Assembly: GCF_024764835.1 (NCBI RefSeq)
Contig: NZ_JALIGE010000075.1
Span: 124,001-188,000 of the forward strand
Reading direction: 5' to 3'
DNA: 64,000 nt
Source of the DNA: Scandinavium hiltneri
Lineage (GTDB): Bacteria > Pseudomonadota > Gammaproteobacteria > Enterobacterales > Enterobacteriaceae
Made by a program: the position numbers and the translations under genes. Below, in pieces: positions 43,990-52,515 of this stretch (positions are counted from its first letter, which is position 1; the number at the start of each line of letters is the position of its first letter). The notes under the pieces are model-generated. The model ran no database searches. It was not told the DNA's origin and worked only from the letters and a program-made list of their open reading frames with translations.

Positions 43990-46269
43990 ATGGATGACCA
44001 GTTAAAACAAAGCGCCCTCGATTTCCACGAATTCCCAACTCCAGGTAAAATTCAGGTTTCTCCGACCAAGCCACTCGCTACGCAGCGCGATCTGGCGCTG
44101 GCCTATTCACCGGGCGTGGCCGCCCCGTGCCTCGAAATCGAAAAAGACCCGCTGGCGGCATTTAAATACACCGCCCGTGGCAATCTGGTGGCGGTGGTTT
44201 CGAACGGGACCGCGGTGCTGGGCCTCGGCAATATTGGCGCGTTGGCCGGTAAGCCCGTCATGGAAGGGAAAGGGGTGCTGTTCAAAAAATTTGCCGGGAT
44301 TGACGTCTTCGATATCGAAATCGACGAGCTCGATCCAGACAAGCTGATTGATGTGGTCGCTGCGCTGGAGCCGACATTCGGCGGCATCAACCTTGAAGAC
44401 ATTAAAGCGCCAGAGTGCTTCTACATTGAACAGAAGCTGCGCGAGCGGATGAAAATCCCGGTCTTCCACGATGACCAGCACGGCACGGCGATTATCAGCA
44501 CCGCCGCTATTCTTAATGGTTTGCGCGTGGTAGAGAAAAACCTCTCCGACGTGCGGATGGTGGTGTCCGGTGCGGGTGCGGCGGCAATCGCTTGTATGAA
44601 CCTGCTGGTGGTGCTGGGGATGCAGAAGCACAATATCGTGGTTTGCGATTCCAAAGGCGTTATCTACAAAGACCGCGAACCCAATATGGCGGAAACCAAA
44701 GCCGCGTATGCGGTGGATGACGACGGCAAGCGCACGCTGGATGACGTAATTGACGGCGCGGATATCTTCCTCGGTTGTTCAGGCCCGAAAGTGCTGACCC
44801 AGGAGATGGTCAAGAAAATGGCGCGGGCGCCGATGATCCTTGCCCTGGCAAACCCGGAGCCGGAGATCCTGCCGCCGCTGGCGAAAGAAGTGCGCCCGGA
44901 CGCGATCATCTGCACCGGCCGTTCCGATTACCCGAACCAGGTGAACAACGTGCTGTGCTTCCCGTTCATCTTCCGCGGTGCGCTGGACGTGGGTGCCACC
45001 GCGATCAACGAAGAGATGAAGCTGGCAGCGGTTCACGCCATTGCCGAACTGGCGCATGCCGAGCAGAGCGAAGTGGTGGCATCGGCGTATGGCGATCAGG
45101 ATCTGAGCTTCGGCCCGGAATACATCATTCCAAAACCGTTCGACCCACGTTTGATCGTCAAGATAGCACCGGCGGTGGCCAAAGCGGCGATGGATTCCGG
45201 CGTGGCGACGCGTCCGATTGCAGATTTTGCCGCCTACGAAGAGAAGCTGAGCGAGTTCGTCTACAAAACCAACCTGTTCATGAAGCCAATTTTCTCTCAG
45301 GCGCGAAAAGAGCCGAAACGCGTTGTGCTGGCGGAAGGGGAAGACACCCGCGTACTGCATGCGACTCAGGAGTTAATCACCCTGGGTCTCGCGAAGCCGA
45401 TTCTGATTGGTCGCCCGAACGTGATTGAAATGCGCCTGCAGAAGTTGGGGCTGCAAATGAAGCCGGGCGTCGATTTCGATATTGTGAATAACGAATCAGA
45501 TCCGCGCTTTAAAGAGTACTGGATGGAGTACTACAACATCATGAAGCGCCGCGGGATTACCCAGGAGCAGGCGCAGCGTCATGTCATCAGCAACACCACG
45601 GTGATTGGTGCGATCATGGTTCAGCGCGGCGAAGCGGACGCGCTGATTTGCGGGACTATCGGTGATTATCACGAGCACTTTAGCGTGATTCAGCAACTGT
45701 TCGGCTATCGCGACGGCGTGCATACCGCCGGGGCGATGAACGCGCTGCTGCTGCCTAGCGGCAACACCTTTATTGCTGATACCTACGTAAATGACGATCC
45801 GACGCCGGAACAGTTGGCCGAAATCACGTTGATGGCGGCTGAAACCGTGCGTCGTTTCGGGATTGAACCGCGTGTGGCGCTGCTGTCGCATTCGAACTTT
45901 GGTTCGTCCAACTGTGCAGCGGCGACCAAAATGCGCCAGACCCTCGACCTGGTGCGCGCCAGTGCGCCAGAGTTGATGATTGACGGTGAAATGCACGGCG
46001 ACGCCGCGCTGGTGGAAAGTATCCGCCACGATCGTATGCCGGATAGCCCACTGAAAGGCGCAGCGAATATTCTGGTGATGCCGAATATGGAAGCGGCGCG
46101 TATCAGCTACAACCTGTTGCGCGTGTCGTGCTCGGAAGGGGTGACCGTCGGACCGGTACTGATGGGTGTGGCGAAACCGGTGCATATTCTGACGCCGATC
46201 GCGTCGGTGCGTCGTATCGTCAATATGGTCGCGCTGGCGGTGGTTGAGGCACAGACCGAGCCGCTGTGA
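43990..46269 (+). CDS. maeB: NADP-dependent malic enzyme MaeB
   Basis: Decarboxylates malate to pyruvate with NADP. The 759-residue hybrid has an N-terminal malic enzyme domain (residues 1 to about 430, with EFPTPGKIQVSPTKPLATQR, FHDDQHGTA and the NAD-binding GAGAAAIAC) and a C-terminal phosphotransacetylase-like domain used for allosteric control by acetyl-CoA (YREGVHTAGAMNALLL-like region). AAGGAATC precedes the ATG. In K-12 the eut operon follows; here hemF is only 40 bases away and convergent. Confidence 0.97.
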   Translation: MDDQLKQSALDFHEFPTPGKIQVSPTKPLATQRDLALAYSPGVAAPCLEIEKDPLAAFKYTARGNLVAVVSNGTAVLGLGNIGALAGKPVMEGKGVLFKKFAGIDVFDIEIDELDPDKLIDVVAALEPTFGGINLEDIKAPECFYIEQKLRERMKIPVFHDDQHGTAIISTAAILNGLRVVEKNLSDVRMVVSGAGAAAIACMNLLVVLGMQKHNIVVCDSKGVIYKDREPNMAETKAAYAVDDDGKRTLDDVIDGADIFLGCSGPKVLTQEMVKKMARAPMILALANPEPEILPPLAKEVRPDAIICTGRSDYPNQVNNVLCFPFIFRGALDVGATAINEEMKLAAVHAIAELAHAEQSEVVASAYGDQDLSFGPEYIIPKPFDPRLIVKIAPAVAKAAMDSGVATRPIADFAAYEEKLSEFVYKTNLFMKPIFSQARKEPKRVVLAEGEDTRVLHATQELITLGLAKPILIGRPNVIEMRLQKLGLQMKPGVDFDIVNNESDPRFKEYWMEYYNIMKRRGITQEQAQRHVISNTTVIGAIMVQRGEADALICGTIGDYHEHFSVIQQLFGYRDGVHTAGAMNALLLPSGNTFIADTYVNDDPTPEQLAEITLMAAETVRRFGIEPRVALLSHSNFGSSNCAAATKMRQTLDLVRASAPELMIDGEMHGDAALVESIRHDRMPDSPLKGAANILVMPNMEAARISYNLLRVSCSEGVTVGPVLMGVAKPVHILTPIASVRRIVNMVALAVVEAQTEPL

Positions 46270-46309
46270 TTTCACTTTGCGTAAGCCCGGTTAGGCGGGA
46301 TGAGGGGAA

Positions 46310-47209
46310 CTAAATCCAGTCTCTGACTTTTATAAACTCATTCAAGGCAGCCTCAGGGCTGCCTTTTTCTGGCTGGTAGTTGTATTCCCAGCGCACCAGC
46401 GGCGGCATCGACATCAGAATCGATTCCGTACGCCCGCCAGTCTGTAAACCAAACAGCGTGCCGCGATCCCATACCAGATTGAATTCCACGTACCGTCCCC
46501 GGCGATAAAGCTGGAAGTCGCGCTCGCGCTCGCCGTAAACCAGCGCTTTGCGGTGTTCGACAATCGGCAGATAGGCTTCGGTATACCCGTCGCCTACGGC
46601 TTGCATAAACGCAAAGCACGGGTCGAAATCTGGCGTATTCAGGTCGTCAAAGAACAGGCCGCCGATGCCGCGCTGTTCGTTGCGGTGCTTGAGGTAGAAG
46701 TAATCGTCGCACCATTTTTTGTAGCGCGGATACACGTCGTCGCCGAACGGCTGGCACAGGTCCCGGGCGACGGTGTGCCAGTGCACGGCGTCTTCCTCAA
46801 AACCGTAGTACGGCGTTAAATCAAAACCGCCGCCAAACCACCACACTGGATCGGCGCCCGGTTTTTCAGCGATGAAAAACCGCACGTTGGCGTGGCTGGT
46901 GGGCACAAAAGGATTGCGGGGATGAACCACCAGCGAAACGCCCATCGCTTCAAAACGACGACCCGCGAGCTCCGGGCGGTGCGCCGTCGCTGACGCAGGC
47001 ATTGCATCGCCGTAAACGTGAGAGAAATTCACGCCCGCTTGTTCGAATACGCCGCCGTCACGCAGCACGCGGCTACGCCCACCGCCGCCCGCATCACGCT
47101 GCCAGTTATCTTCAACAAACGCGCTGCCATCGACCGCCGCAAGTTGCTGGCAGATGCGATCCTGGAGCGTCAGTAAAAAAGCTTTTACCTGTGCGGCATC
47201 CGGTTTCAT
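46310..47209 (-). CDS. hemF: Aerobic coproporphyrinogen III oxidase HemF
   Basis: Oxygen-dependent decarboxylation of coproporphyrinogen III in haem synthesis. The 299 residues match E. coli. Signatures are VHPRNPFVPTSHANVRFF, WWFGGGFDLTPYYGFEEDA and YVEFNLVWDRGTLFGLQTGG with the expected histidines and aspartates. It overlaps the amiA stop in TAATG, so amiA-hemF are coupled. The last coding bases contain a perfect plus-strand terminator hairpin for maeB. Confidence 0.97.
   Translation of the reverse strand: MKPDAAQVKAFLLTLQDRICQQLAAVDGSAFVEDNWQRDAGGGGRSRVLRDGGVFEQAGVNFSHVYGDAMPASATAHRPELAGRRFEAMGVSLVVHPRNPFVPTSHANVRFFIAEKPGADPVWWFGGGFDLTPYYGFEEDAVHWHTVARDLCQPFGDDVYPRYKKWCDDYFYLKHRNEQRGIGGLFFDDLNTPDFDPCFAFMQAVGDGYTEAYLPIVEHRKALVYGERERDFQLYRRGRYVEFNLVWDRGTLFGLQTGGRTESILMSMPPLVRWEYNYQPEKGSPEAALNEFIKVRDWI
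46344..46368 (+). terminator. maeB terminator embedded in hemF coding DNA
   Basis: AAGGCAGCC/GGCTGCCTT, a perfect 9-bp stem with a TCAG loop, is followed by TTTC on the plus strand (the last pairing T bases also count towards a 5-base T-run). It begins 75 bases after the maeB stop, inside the 3' end of hemF on the opposite strand. Confidence 0.75.
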
Positions 47210-48078
47210 TAACGTCTCTTCACGTGTGCTTTCTGGTTATCGAACCAGCTGAAATAACTGATAATACCCGAAGCTATCGCGTTGGCGATTTTCTGACGAA
47301 ACGCGGTGGTGCCCAGCAGCTTCTCTTCACCCGGGTTGGTGATAAACGAGGTTTCAACCAGCACGGACGGAATTGACGGTGACTTCAGCACCACAAATGC
47401 GGCCTGTTCAGTGCTGCGGCTGTGCAGGCGATGCACCGGTTTAATCTGCTTCAAAATGTGCGAGCCGAGCGTCAAACTGTTCTTAATCGTGTCAGTTTGC
47501 ACCAGATCGAACAGCACCTGCTGTAACAGGTGATCTTTATCCATCGCTTTTTTACCTGCCAGCTCATCGGCGGCGTTTTCCTTATCGGAAAGGTATTTCG
47601 CCATGGCGCTACTGGCTCCGCGATTGGACAGGGCAAACACCGATGCTCCGGCGGCGCTCGGGTTGGTGAAACCGTCGGCGTGGATCGACATAAACAGATC
47701 CGCCCCGTGCTTATGGGCGATTTCCACGCGGTCATACAGGGGAATAAAGGTGTCGCCGGTGCGCGTCAGGTGGGCATCAATACCGTGACTGCGCAGAATG
47801 GAACGCACGTTTTTGGCTATCGCCAGCACCACGTGTTTTTCTTTCGAACCGCCGTGCCCGATGGCGCCCGTGTCAATGCCACCGTGACCCGGGTCGAGCA
47901 TCACGACGCGACGAGCGCCGGATTTTTTCGTCGCGGGTTTACTGTGACCATTGCTGGTTTTCAACGTCCCATCTTTGGCGATAGCGTTTGACATGCCGGA
48001 TAGCGTCAGCGCGGCCAGTCCGGCTTTTAGCACCTGGCGGCGAGATGCGAGTGTCTTTAGGGGTTTAAAAGTGCTCAT
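47209..48078 (-). CDS. amiA: N-acetylmuramoyl-L-alanine amidase AmiA
   Basis: Periplasmic zinc amidase that cleaves septal peptidoglycan during daughter-cell separation. The 289 residues begin with a twin-arginine signal (SRRQVLKAGLAALTLSG), as expected for Tat export. The amidase-3 domain shows VMLDPGHGGIDTGAIG (zinc His), KEKHVVLAIA (zinc Glu), and SIHADGFTNPSA (zinc His); ETSFITNPGEE supplies the catalytic glutamate. Activation by EnvC is known for the family. Coupled to hemF by a one-base overlap. Confidence 0.97.
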   Translation of the reverse strand: MSTFKPLKTLASRRQVLKAGLAALTLSGMSNAIAKDGTLKTSNGHSKPATKKSGARRVVMLDPGHGGIDTGAIGHGGSKEKHVVLAIAKNVRSILRSHGIDAHLTRTGDTFIPLYDRVEIAHKHGADLFMSIHADGFTNPSAAGASVFALSNRGASSAMAKYLSDKENAADELAGKKAMDKDHLLQQVLFDLVQTDTIKNSLTLGSHILKQIKPVHRLHSRSTEQAAFVVLKSPSIPSVLVETSFITNPGEEKLLGTTAFRQKIANAIASGIISYFSWFDNQKAHVKRR

Positions 48079-48291
48079 GCGGCCCGATTTGTAAAAATAA
48101 ATATTCCATGTGTTATATCGTATCGTGTTTTCCGTTACGACAATCTGGGGTGAGAATTGTTTTACTTTTCATTTCAATACGTGACAATGCAACATTATGC
48201 CATTTTTTTGACCGTTATTCGTCAGATATTGGATAATTAGGACGTTCGCGCCATAATCACTGTTTTTAAACCTGAAAAGATGGGCAATACC

Positions 48292-48717
48292 ATGGAGATA
48301 CGCGTTTTTCGCCAGTCCGATTTCGAAGAGGTTATTACGCTCTGGGAGCGCTGTGACCTGCTACGCCCATGGAATGACCCGGAAATGGATATCGAACGTA
48401 AGCTAAACCATGACGTTAGCCTGTTTTTGGTGGCGGAAGTGAATGGTGAAGTGGTCGGCACCGTGATGGGCGGCTACGACGGCCACCGCGGTTCGGCGTA
48501 TTATCTTGGTGTGCATCCGGAATATCGCGGGCGCGGCATCGCCAATGCGCTGCTGAATCGCCTCGAGAAAAAACTGATTGCCCGCGGCTGCCCGAAATTA
48601 CAGATAATGGTCCGTGAAGATAACGATATGGTGCAGGGCATGTACGAGCGCCTGGGCTATGAGCATGCGGATGTGGTCGTGCTCGGGAAGCGTTTGATTG
48701 AAGATGAAGAATACTGA
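48292..48717 (+). CDS. ypeA: GNAT-family acetyltransferase YpeA
   Basis: Putative acetyltransferase of 141 residues. The start at 48292 matches E. coli YpeA (MEIRVFRQSDFEEVITLWER). The acetyl-CoA loop is EYRGRGIANALL, after the strand AYYLGVHP; YERLGYEHAD is the usual C-terminal motif. Substrate unknown. Its 3' end overlaps the start of yfeZ by 14 bases. Confidence 0.95.
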   Translation: MEIRVFRQSDFEEVITLWERCDLLRPWNDPEMDIERKLNHDVSLFLVAEVNGEVVGTVMGGYDGHRGSAYYLGVHPEYRGRGIANALLNRLEKKLIARGCPKLQIMVREDNDMVQGMYERLGYEHADVVVLGKRLIEDEEY

Positions 48718-49153
48718 TTTTTTGCCGTCGGCATACGATGGTCATGGGCGGCTCCGGCTGCCTTTTGTATTTTGGTGTGTCCTGTTATTACAGGCGCGAA
48801 CCTGGGTGGTGTTTGTGATGGCCGGGGCGTCGCGTCAGCAGGGCGGGACGCTGCTGGACCTGTTTTATCCCGATCACGATAATTTCTGGATTAGTCTGCT
48901 GCCCGGCGTGCCTGCGGTGCTCGCCTTTCTCCTGAGCGGACGACGACACCAGCTCCCACATCTGTGGCCGCTGATGCGCTGGATACTTATTCTCGCGCAA
49001 CTGGTGTTGTTATTCTGGCAGCCGCTGCTGTGGTGGCAGGGCGAACCGCTAAGCGGTATGGGTCTGGCGCTGGTCATTGTGGACGGTTTTGCTCTCTGGT
49101 GGCTGCTTAGCAACCGCCGTTTACGCGCCTGTTTTTCCCCGCACGAGGATTAA
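48704..49153 (+). CDS. yfeZ: Inner-membrane protein YfeZ
   Basis: Multi-pass membrane protein of 149 residues, function unknown. About four hydrophobic helices are visible (FVFWCVLLLQARTWVVFVMA, LPGVPAVLAFLL, LMRWILILAQLVLLFW, GLALVIVDGFALWWLL). ATG 48704 is chosen over a TTG two codons earlier. It overlaps ypeA by 14 bases, which implies coupled expression. Confidence 0.9.
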   Translation: MKNTDFLPSAYDGHGRLRLPFVFWCVLLLQARTWVVFVMAGASRQQGGTLLDLFYPDHDNFWISLLPGVPAVLAFLLSGRRHQLPHLWPLMRWILILAQLVLLFWQPLLWWQGEPLSGMGLALVIVDGFALWWLLSNRRLRACFSPHED

Positions 49154-49154
49154 T

Positions 49155-49182
49155 GGCACTTTTTTGCCATTCTGGACTCCAA
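49155..49182 (+). promoter_or_regulatory. Predicted sigma-E promoter of yfeY
   Basis: GGCACTT (49155-49161) and TCCAA (49178-49182) are separated by 16 bases, close to the sigma-E consensus GGAACTT-N16-TCAAA. yfeY is a known sigma-E target in E. coli. The -35 overlaps a short inverted repeat ATGGCA/TGCCAT. Confidence 0.65.
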
Positions 49183-49215
49183 CAGGCGTTGTGTTGACAT
49201 ACAAAGGATCCTCGA

Positions 49216-49803
49216 ATGAAATCAATGCGTTTATTGCTCTGCGCGCTGCCCCTGGCCTTAACCGGCTGTGCCACCGTCAGTAATGGCTTTAATTCTGTGC
49301 ACTGGTCGGCGGCGTATCCGTGGAACTGGTTTGGTTCCTCAACGGAAGTGACGGAGCAGGGCGTCGGTGATTTGACCGCCTCCACACCGCTGGATGAAGA
49401 GGCCATCAACGATGCACTCGACGGTGATTACCGCGTGCGTAGCGGCATGAAAACCGACAAGGGCACCATCGTTAAATATTTCGAAGCACTGAAAGACGAC
49501 AAGGTCGCGCTAGTGGTGAATGGCGAGGGCGGAAGTATCAGCCGGATTGACGTCATGGACAGTGACATCCCGGTAGCCGATGGTGCAAAAATCGGTACGC
49601 CGTTCAGCGAGGTGTACAGTAAAGCGTTTGGCAACTGTGAAAAAGCCAGCGGTGAGGACAGCGCCAACGTCGAGTGTAAAGTCAAAGATAGCCAGCATAT
49701 CAGCTATATCTTTAGCGGCAGCTGGGGTGGCCCGCAGGAACTGATGCCGCCGGATGACTCCCTGAAATTCTGGAAAGTCAGCAAGATTATCTGGCGCCGT
49801 TAA
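49216..49803 (+). CDS. yfeY: Lipoprotein YfeY
   Basis: Envelope lipoprotein of 195 residues, sigma-E regulated in E. coli, function unknown. The signal ends with the lipobox LTGC, cysteine at residue 18. The following NPWNWFGSS-like segment (here YPWNWFGSSTEVTEQGVG) and the C-terminal LKFWKVSKIIWRR are conserved. AAAGGATCCTCG precedes the ATG. Confidence 0.92.
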   Translation: MKSMRLLLCALPLALTGCATVSNGFNSVHWSAAYPWNWFGSSTEVTEQGVGDLTASTPLDEEAINDALDGDYRVRSGMKTDKGTIVKYFEALKDDKVALVVNGEGGSISRIDVMDSDIPVADGAKIGTPFSEVYSKAFGNCEKASGEDSANVECKVKDSQHISYIFSGSWGGPQELMPPDDSLKFWKVSKIIWRR

Positions 49804-49840
49804 TTTGCGTCTGAACAAGCCGGCGCCTGAAAAATGCGGG

Positions 49841-49887
49841 TATAATGTCCGCCATCAATAATGCCACGAGTTCGTGGCATCTTTTTT
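49841..49887 (+). promoter_or_regulatory. yfeX leader: -10 element followed by terminator-like hairpin
   Basis: A TATAAT lies at 49841-49846. The hairpin ATGCCACGA/TCGTGGCAT (49861-49880) and CTTTTTT (49881-49887) follow at once, before the yfeX ribosome site CAGGAG. The hairpin may be the end of yfeY or an attenuator in the yfeX leader. Confidence 0.55.
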
Positions 49888-49909
49888 CAGCTTTTCAGGA
49901 GAAGCAGCG

Positions 49910-50809
49910 ATGTCTCAGGTTCAGAGCGGCATTTTGCCGGAACATTGCCGGGCGGCGATTTGGATTGAAGCCAATGTCAAAGGGGACGTCAACGCCCTGC
50001 GTGAATGCAGCCGGGTTTTTGCCGATAAGCTGGCAACCTTTAAAGCTAAATTCCCCGACGCCCATCTCGGCGCAGTGGTGGCATTTGGTCACGATACCTG
50101 GCGTAGCCTGAGCGGCGGCGTGGGTGCTGAAGAGCTGAAAGATTTCACTCCCTACGGCAAAGGCCTCGCACCCGCGACGCAATACGATGTGCTGTTCCAC
50201 ATTCTCTCTCTGCGTCATGACGTGAACTTCTCCGTCGCGCAGGCGGCGCTGGAAGCCTTTGGCGACGCCATCGAAGTGAAAGACGAAGTACACGGTTTCC
50301 GTTGGGTCGAAGAGCGCGACCTCAGTGGTTTCGTTGACGGGACTGAAAACCCGGCGGGTGAAGAAACGCGTCGTGACGTGGCGGTGATTGCCGACGGTGC
50401 GGATGCGGGCGGCAGCTACGTGTTTGTCCAACGCTGGGAACACAATCTCAAGCAGCTGAACCGGATGAGTATTGCGGATCAGGAAATGATGATTGGGCGG
50501 ACCAAAGAAGCCAATGAAGAGATCGACGGCGACGATCGCCCGGAAACCTCGCACCTGACGCGCGTTGACCTGAAAGAGAACGGTAAAGGCCTGAAAATCG
50601 TTCGTCAGAGCCTGCCGTACGGCACCGCCAGCGGCACGCACGGCTTATACTTCTGCGCCTACTGCGCACGTCTGTACAACATCGAACAGCAGCTGCTGAG
50701 CATGTTCGGCGATACCGACGGGAAGCGCGATGCGATGCTGCGGTTCACCAAACCGGTGACCGGTGGCTACTACTTCGCGCCGTCGCTGGATAAATTACAG
50801 ACACTTTAA
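49910..50809 (+). CDS. yfeX: Dye-decolorising-type haem peroxidase YfeX
   Basis: Cytoplasmic DyP peroxidase of 299 residues, class P type; activity on porphyrinogen and dyes reported for the E. coli orthologue. The distal GxxDG motif is GFVDG with Asp143, and the proximal haem histidine is His215 in ETSHLTRVD. ATG 49910 follows CAGGAGAAGCAGCG. A longer frame from 49874 would run through the hairpin. No signal peptide. Confidence 0.95.
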   Translation: MSQVQSGILPEHCRAAIWIEANVKGDVNALRECSRVFADKLATFKAKFPDAHLGAVVAFGHDTWRSLSGGVGAEELKDFTPYGKGLAPATQYDVLFHILSLRHDVNFSVAQAALEAFGDAIEVKDEVHGFRWVEERDLSGFVDGTENPAGEETRRDVAVIADGADAGGSYVFVQRWEHNLKQLNRMSIADQEMMIGRTKEANEEIDGDDRPETSHLTRVDLKENGKGLKIVRQSLPYGTASGTHGLYFCAYCARLYNIEQQLLSMFGDTDGKRDAMLRFTKPVTGGYYFAPSLDKLQTL

Positions 50810-50815
50810 TCGTTA

Positions 50816-50880
50816 GGCCCGATGGCGCTTTGCTTATCGGGCCGGGGACCCTGTAGGTCTGGCCTGCTAGCGCCTACAGG
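50816..50880. repeat. REP unit plus second palindrome between yfeX and nudI
   Basis: A REP-like GCCCGATGGCGC...TATCGGGCC is followed by the 8-bp perfect inverted repeat CCTGTAGG/CCTACAGG (50850-50880). Both lie in the convergent gap and may act as 3' end structures for either gene. Confidence 0.65.
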
Positions 50881-50894
50881 CGTTCCAAATTACG

Positions 50895-51320
50895 CTACAA
50901 CAATCCTTTATCGATAAACGTCTGGCGCGTGGCGACGTTTAAATCATACTCGCCGAGCCTGTCGGGGCTGACCCACGCAATTTCCTGAAACTCCTCGTTA
51001 AACGTCACTTCACGATTGGCACTGATGCAGTCGAACATCAGGTAAATCATGTAAATCTGTTCTTTGCTGCCGTCGGCGTAGGTTTTGATGCGGGTGTCGT
51101 CGCGGAAATGCCACGGGATGATTTTCTCGATGCGCAGCTTTTCGCCCAGCTCTTCGCCTATTTCGCGCAGCAGCGCCTGCTCCATTGTTTCACCGGGCTC
51201 CATACCCCCACCCGAAAGCGCCCACTGGCCGGGAAATACGCCGCGGTCATCGGCCATTTTGCACAGCAGGTACTCACCGTTATTCTGAATAATCGGGCAG
51301 ACAATCGTCCTTTGGCGCAT
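50895..51320 (-). CDS. nudI: Nucleoside triphosphatase NudI
   Basis: Nudix enzyme of 141 residues that prefers pyrimidine deoxynucleoside triphosphates. The Nudix box spans GGGMEPGETMEQALLREIGE with EELG following. ATG 51320 matches the E. coli start MRQRTIVCP; the open frame to 51410 is not supported. In K-12 nudI lies elsewhere (near ais/arn), so the location next to cysP differs. Here K-12 would have murPQ, yfeW and ucpA. Confidence 0.93.
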   Translation of the reverse strand: MRQRTIVCPIIQNNGEYLLCKMADDRGVFPGQWALSGGGMEPGETMEQALLREIGEELGEKLRIEKIIPWHFRDDTRIKTYADGSKEQIYMIYLMFDCISANREVTFNEEFQEIAWVSPDRLGEYDLNVATRQTFIDKGLL

Positions 51321-51410
51321 CAGTTCATCCTCATTGCGGGTTTCGTCGAGTGTACCAAATTGGCTGGCTGATGAACGCCGAAAAACCCTTATTCTGTTTT
51401 CAACTTCCAA

Positions 51411-51501
51411 AGCACCAAACGGTATATAAAACCGTTACTGCTTTCATCCTCGTTATAAATATTATGACAGTCGATAGTCATCACATTTATAAGGGTGCGC
51501 A
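51411..51501 (+). promoter_or_regulatory. cysP promoter region
   Basis: The 90 bases before cysP include TTATAAATATTATG (candidate -10 TATTAT at 51460) with a poor -35, typical for an activator-dependent promoter. CysB control is expected from the operon's identity in E. coli. An inverted repeat AACGGT/ACCGTT lies at 51418-51436. No CysB site can be defined safely by eye. Confidence 0.45.
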
Positions 51502-52515
51502 ATGGCCGTTAAATCACTGAAAAAAGGAACGCTGGTGCTGGGAGCCTTGCTGCTGGCGGCTCAGGCACAGGCAACCGAGTTGCTGAATAGTTCCTATGAT
51601 GTTTCCCGCGAGCTGTTTGCTGCCCTGAATCCCCCGTTTGAACAACAGTGGGCGAAGGACAATGGCGGTGACAAGCTCAACATTAAGCAATCTCACGCCG
51701 GTTCTTCCAAACAGGCGCTGGCGATTTTGCAGGGTCTGAAGGCCGATGTGGTGACCTACAATCAGGTGACGGACGTGCAGATCCTGAATGACAAAGGCAA
51801 TTTGATCCCGGCGAACTGGCAGAGCCGTTTGCCGAATAACAGTTCTCCGTTCTATTCGACCATGGCGTTCCTGGTGCGTAAGGGCAACCCGAAGAATATT
51901 CATAGCTGGAATGACCTGGTGCGCCCGGACGTACAGCTGGTATTTCCGAACCCGAAAACCTCCGGCAATGGGCGTTATACCTATCTGGCAGCCTGGGGGG
52001 CAGCGGCTAAAGCCGACGGAAATGATAACGCCAAAACCGAACAGTTCATGACTCAGTTCCTGAAAAACGTTCAGGTGTTTGATACCGGCGGGCGCGGCGC
52101 GACGACCACCTTCGTTGAACGCGGGTTGGGCGACGTGCTGATCACCTTCGAATCCGAAGTGAACAACATCCGCAAACAGTACGCAGACCAGGGCTTCGAA
52201 GTCGTGGTACCGAAAACCAATATTCTGGCCGAATTCCCGGTGACGTGGGTCGACAAAAACGTGAAAGCCAATGGCACGGAAAAAGCGGCGAAGGCGTATC
52301 TGACCTGGCTGTACAGCCCGCAGGCGCAAACTATCATCACTGATTACTACTACCGCGTGAACAATCCGGCGGTGATGGATAAGCTGAAAGACAAATTCCC
52401 GCAGACTGACCTGTTCCGCGTGGAAGACCAGTTCGGCTCCTGGCCGAATGTGATGAAAACCCATTTCGCCAGCGGTGGCGAGCTGGATAAGCTATTAGCG
52501 GCGGGGCATAAGTAA
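51502..52515 (+). CDS. cysP: Thiosulfate/sulfate-binding protein CysP
   Basis: Periplasmic receptor of the CysUWA sulfate/thiosulfate transporter. The 337 residues start with a Sec signal (GTLVLGALLLAAQAQA, cleavage after AQA). Substrate-loop motifs HAGSSKQA, NPKTSGNGRY and GGRGATTTF are conserved in sulfate-binding proteins. The stop overlaps cysU in TAATG. The leader AAGGGTGCGCA provides the ribosome site. Confidence 0.97.
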   Translation: MAVKSLKKGTLVLGALLLAAQAQATELLNSSYDVSRELFAALNPPFEQQWAKDNGGDKLNIKQSHAGSSKQALAILQGLKADVVTYNQVTDVQILNDKGNLIPANWQSRLPNNSSPFYSTMAFLVRKGNPKNIHSWNDLVRPDVQLVFPNPKTSGNGRYTYLAAWGAAAKADGNDNAKTEQFMTQFLKNVQVFDTGGRGATTTFVERGLGDVLITFESEVNNIRKQYADQGFEVVVPKTNILAEFPVTWVDKNVKANGTEKAAKAYLTWLYSPQAQTIITDYYYRVNNPAVMDKLKDKFPQTDLFRVEDQFGSWPNVMKTHFASGGELDKLLAAGHK

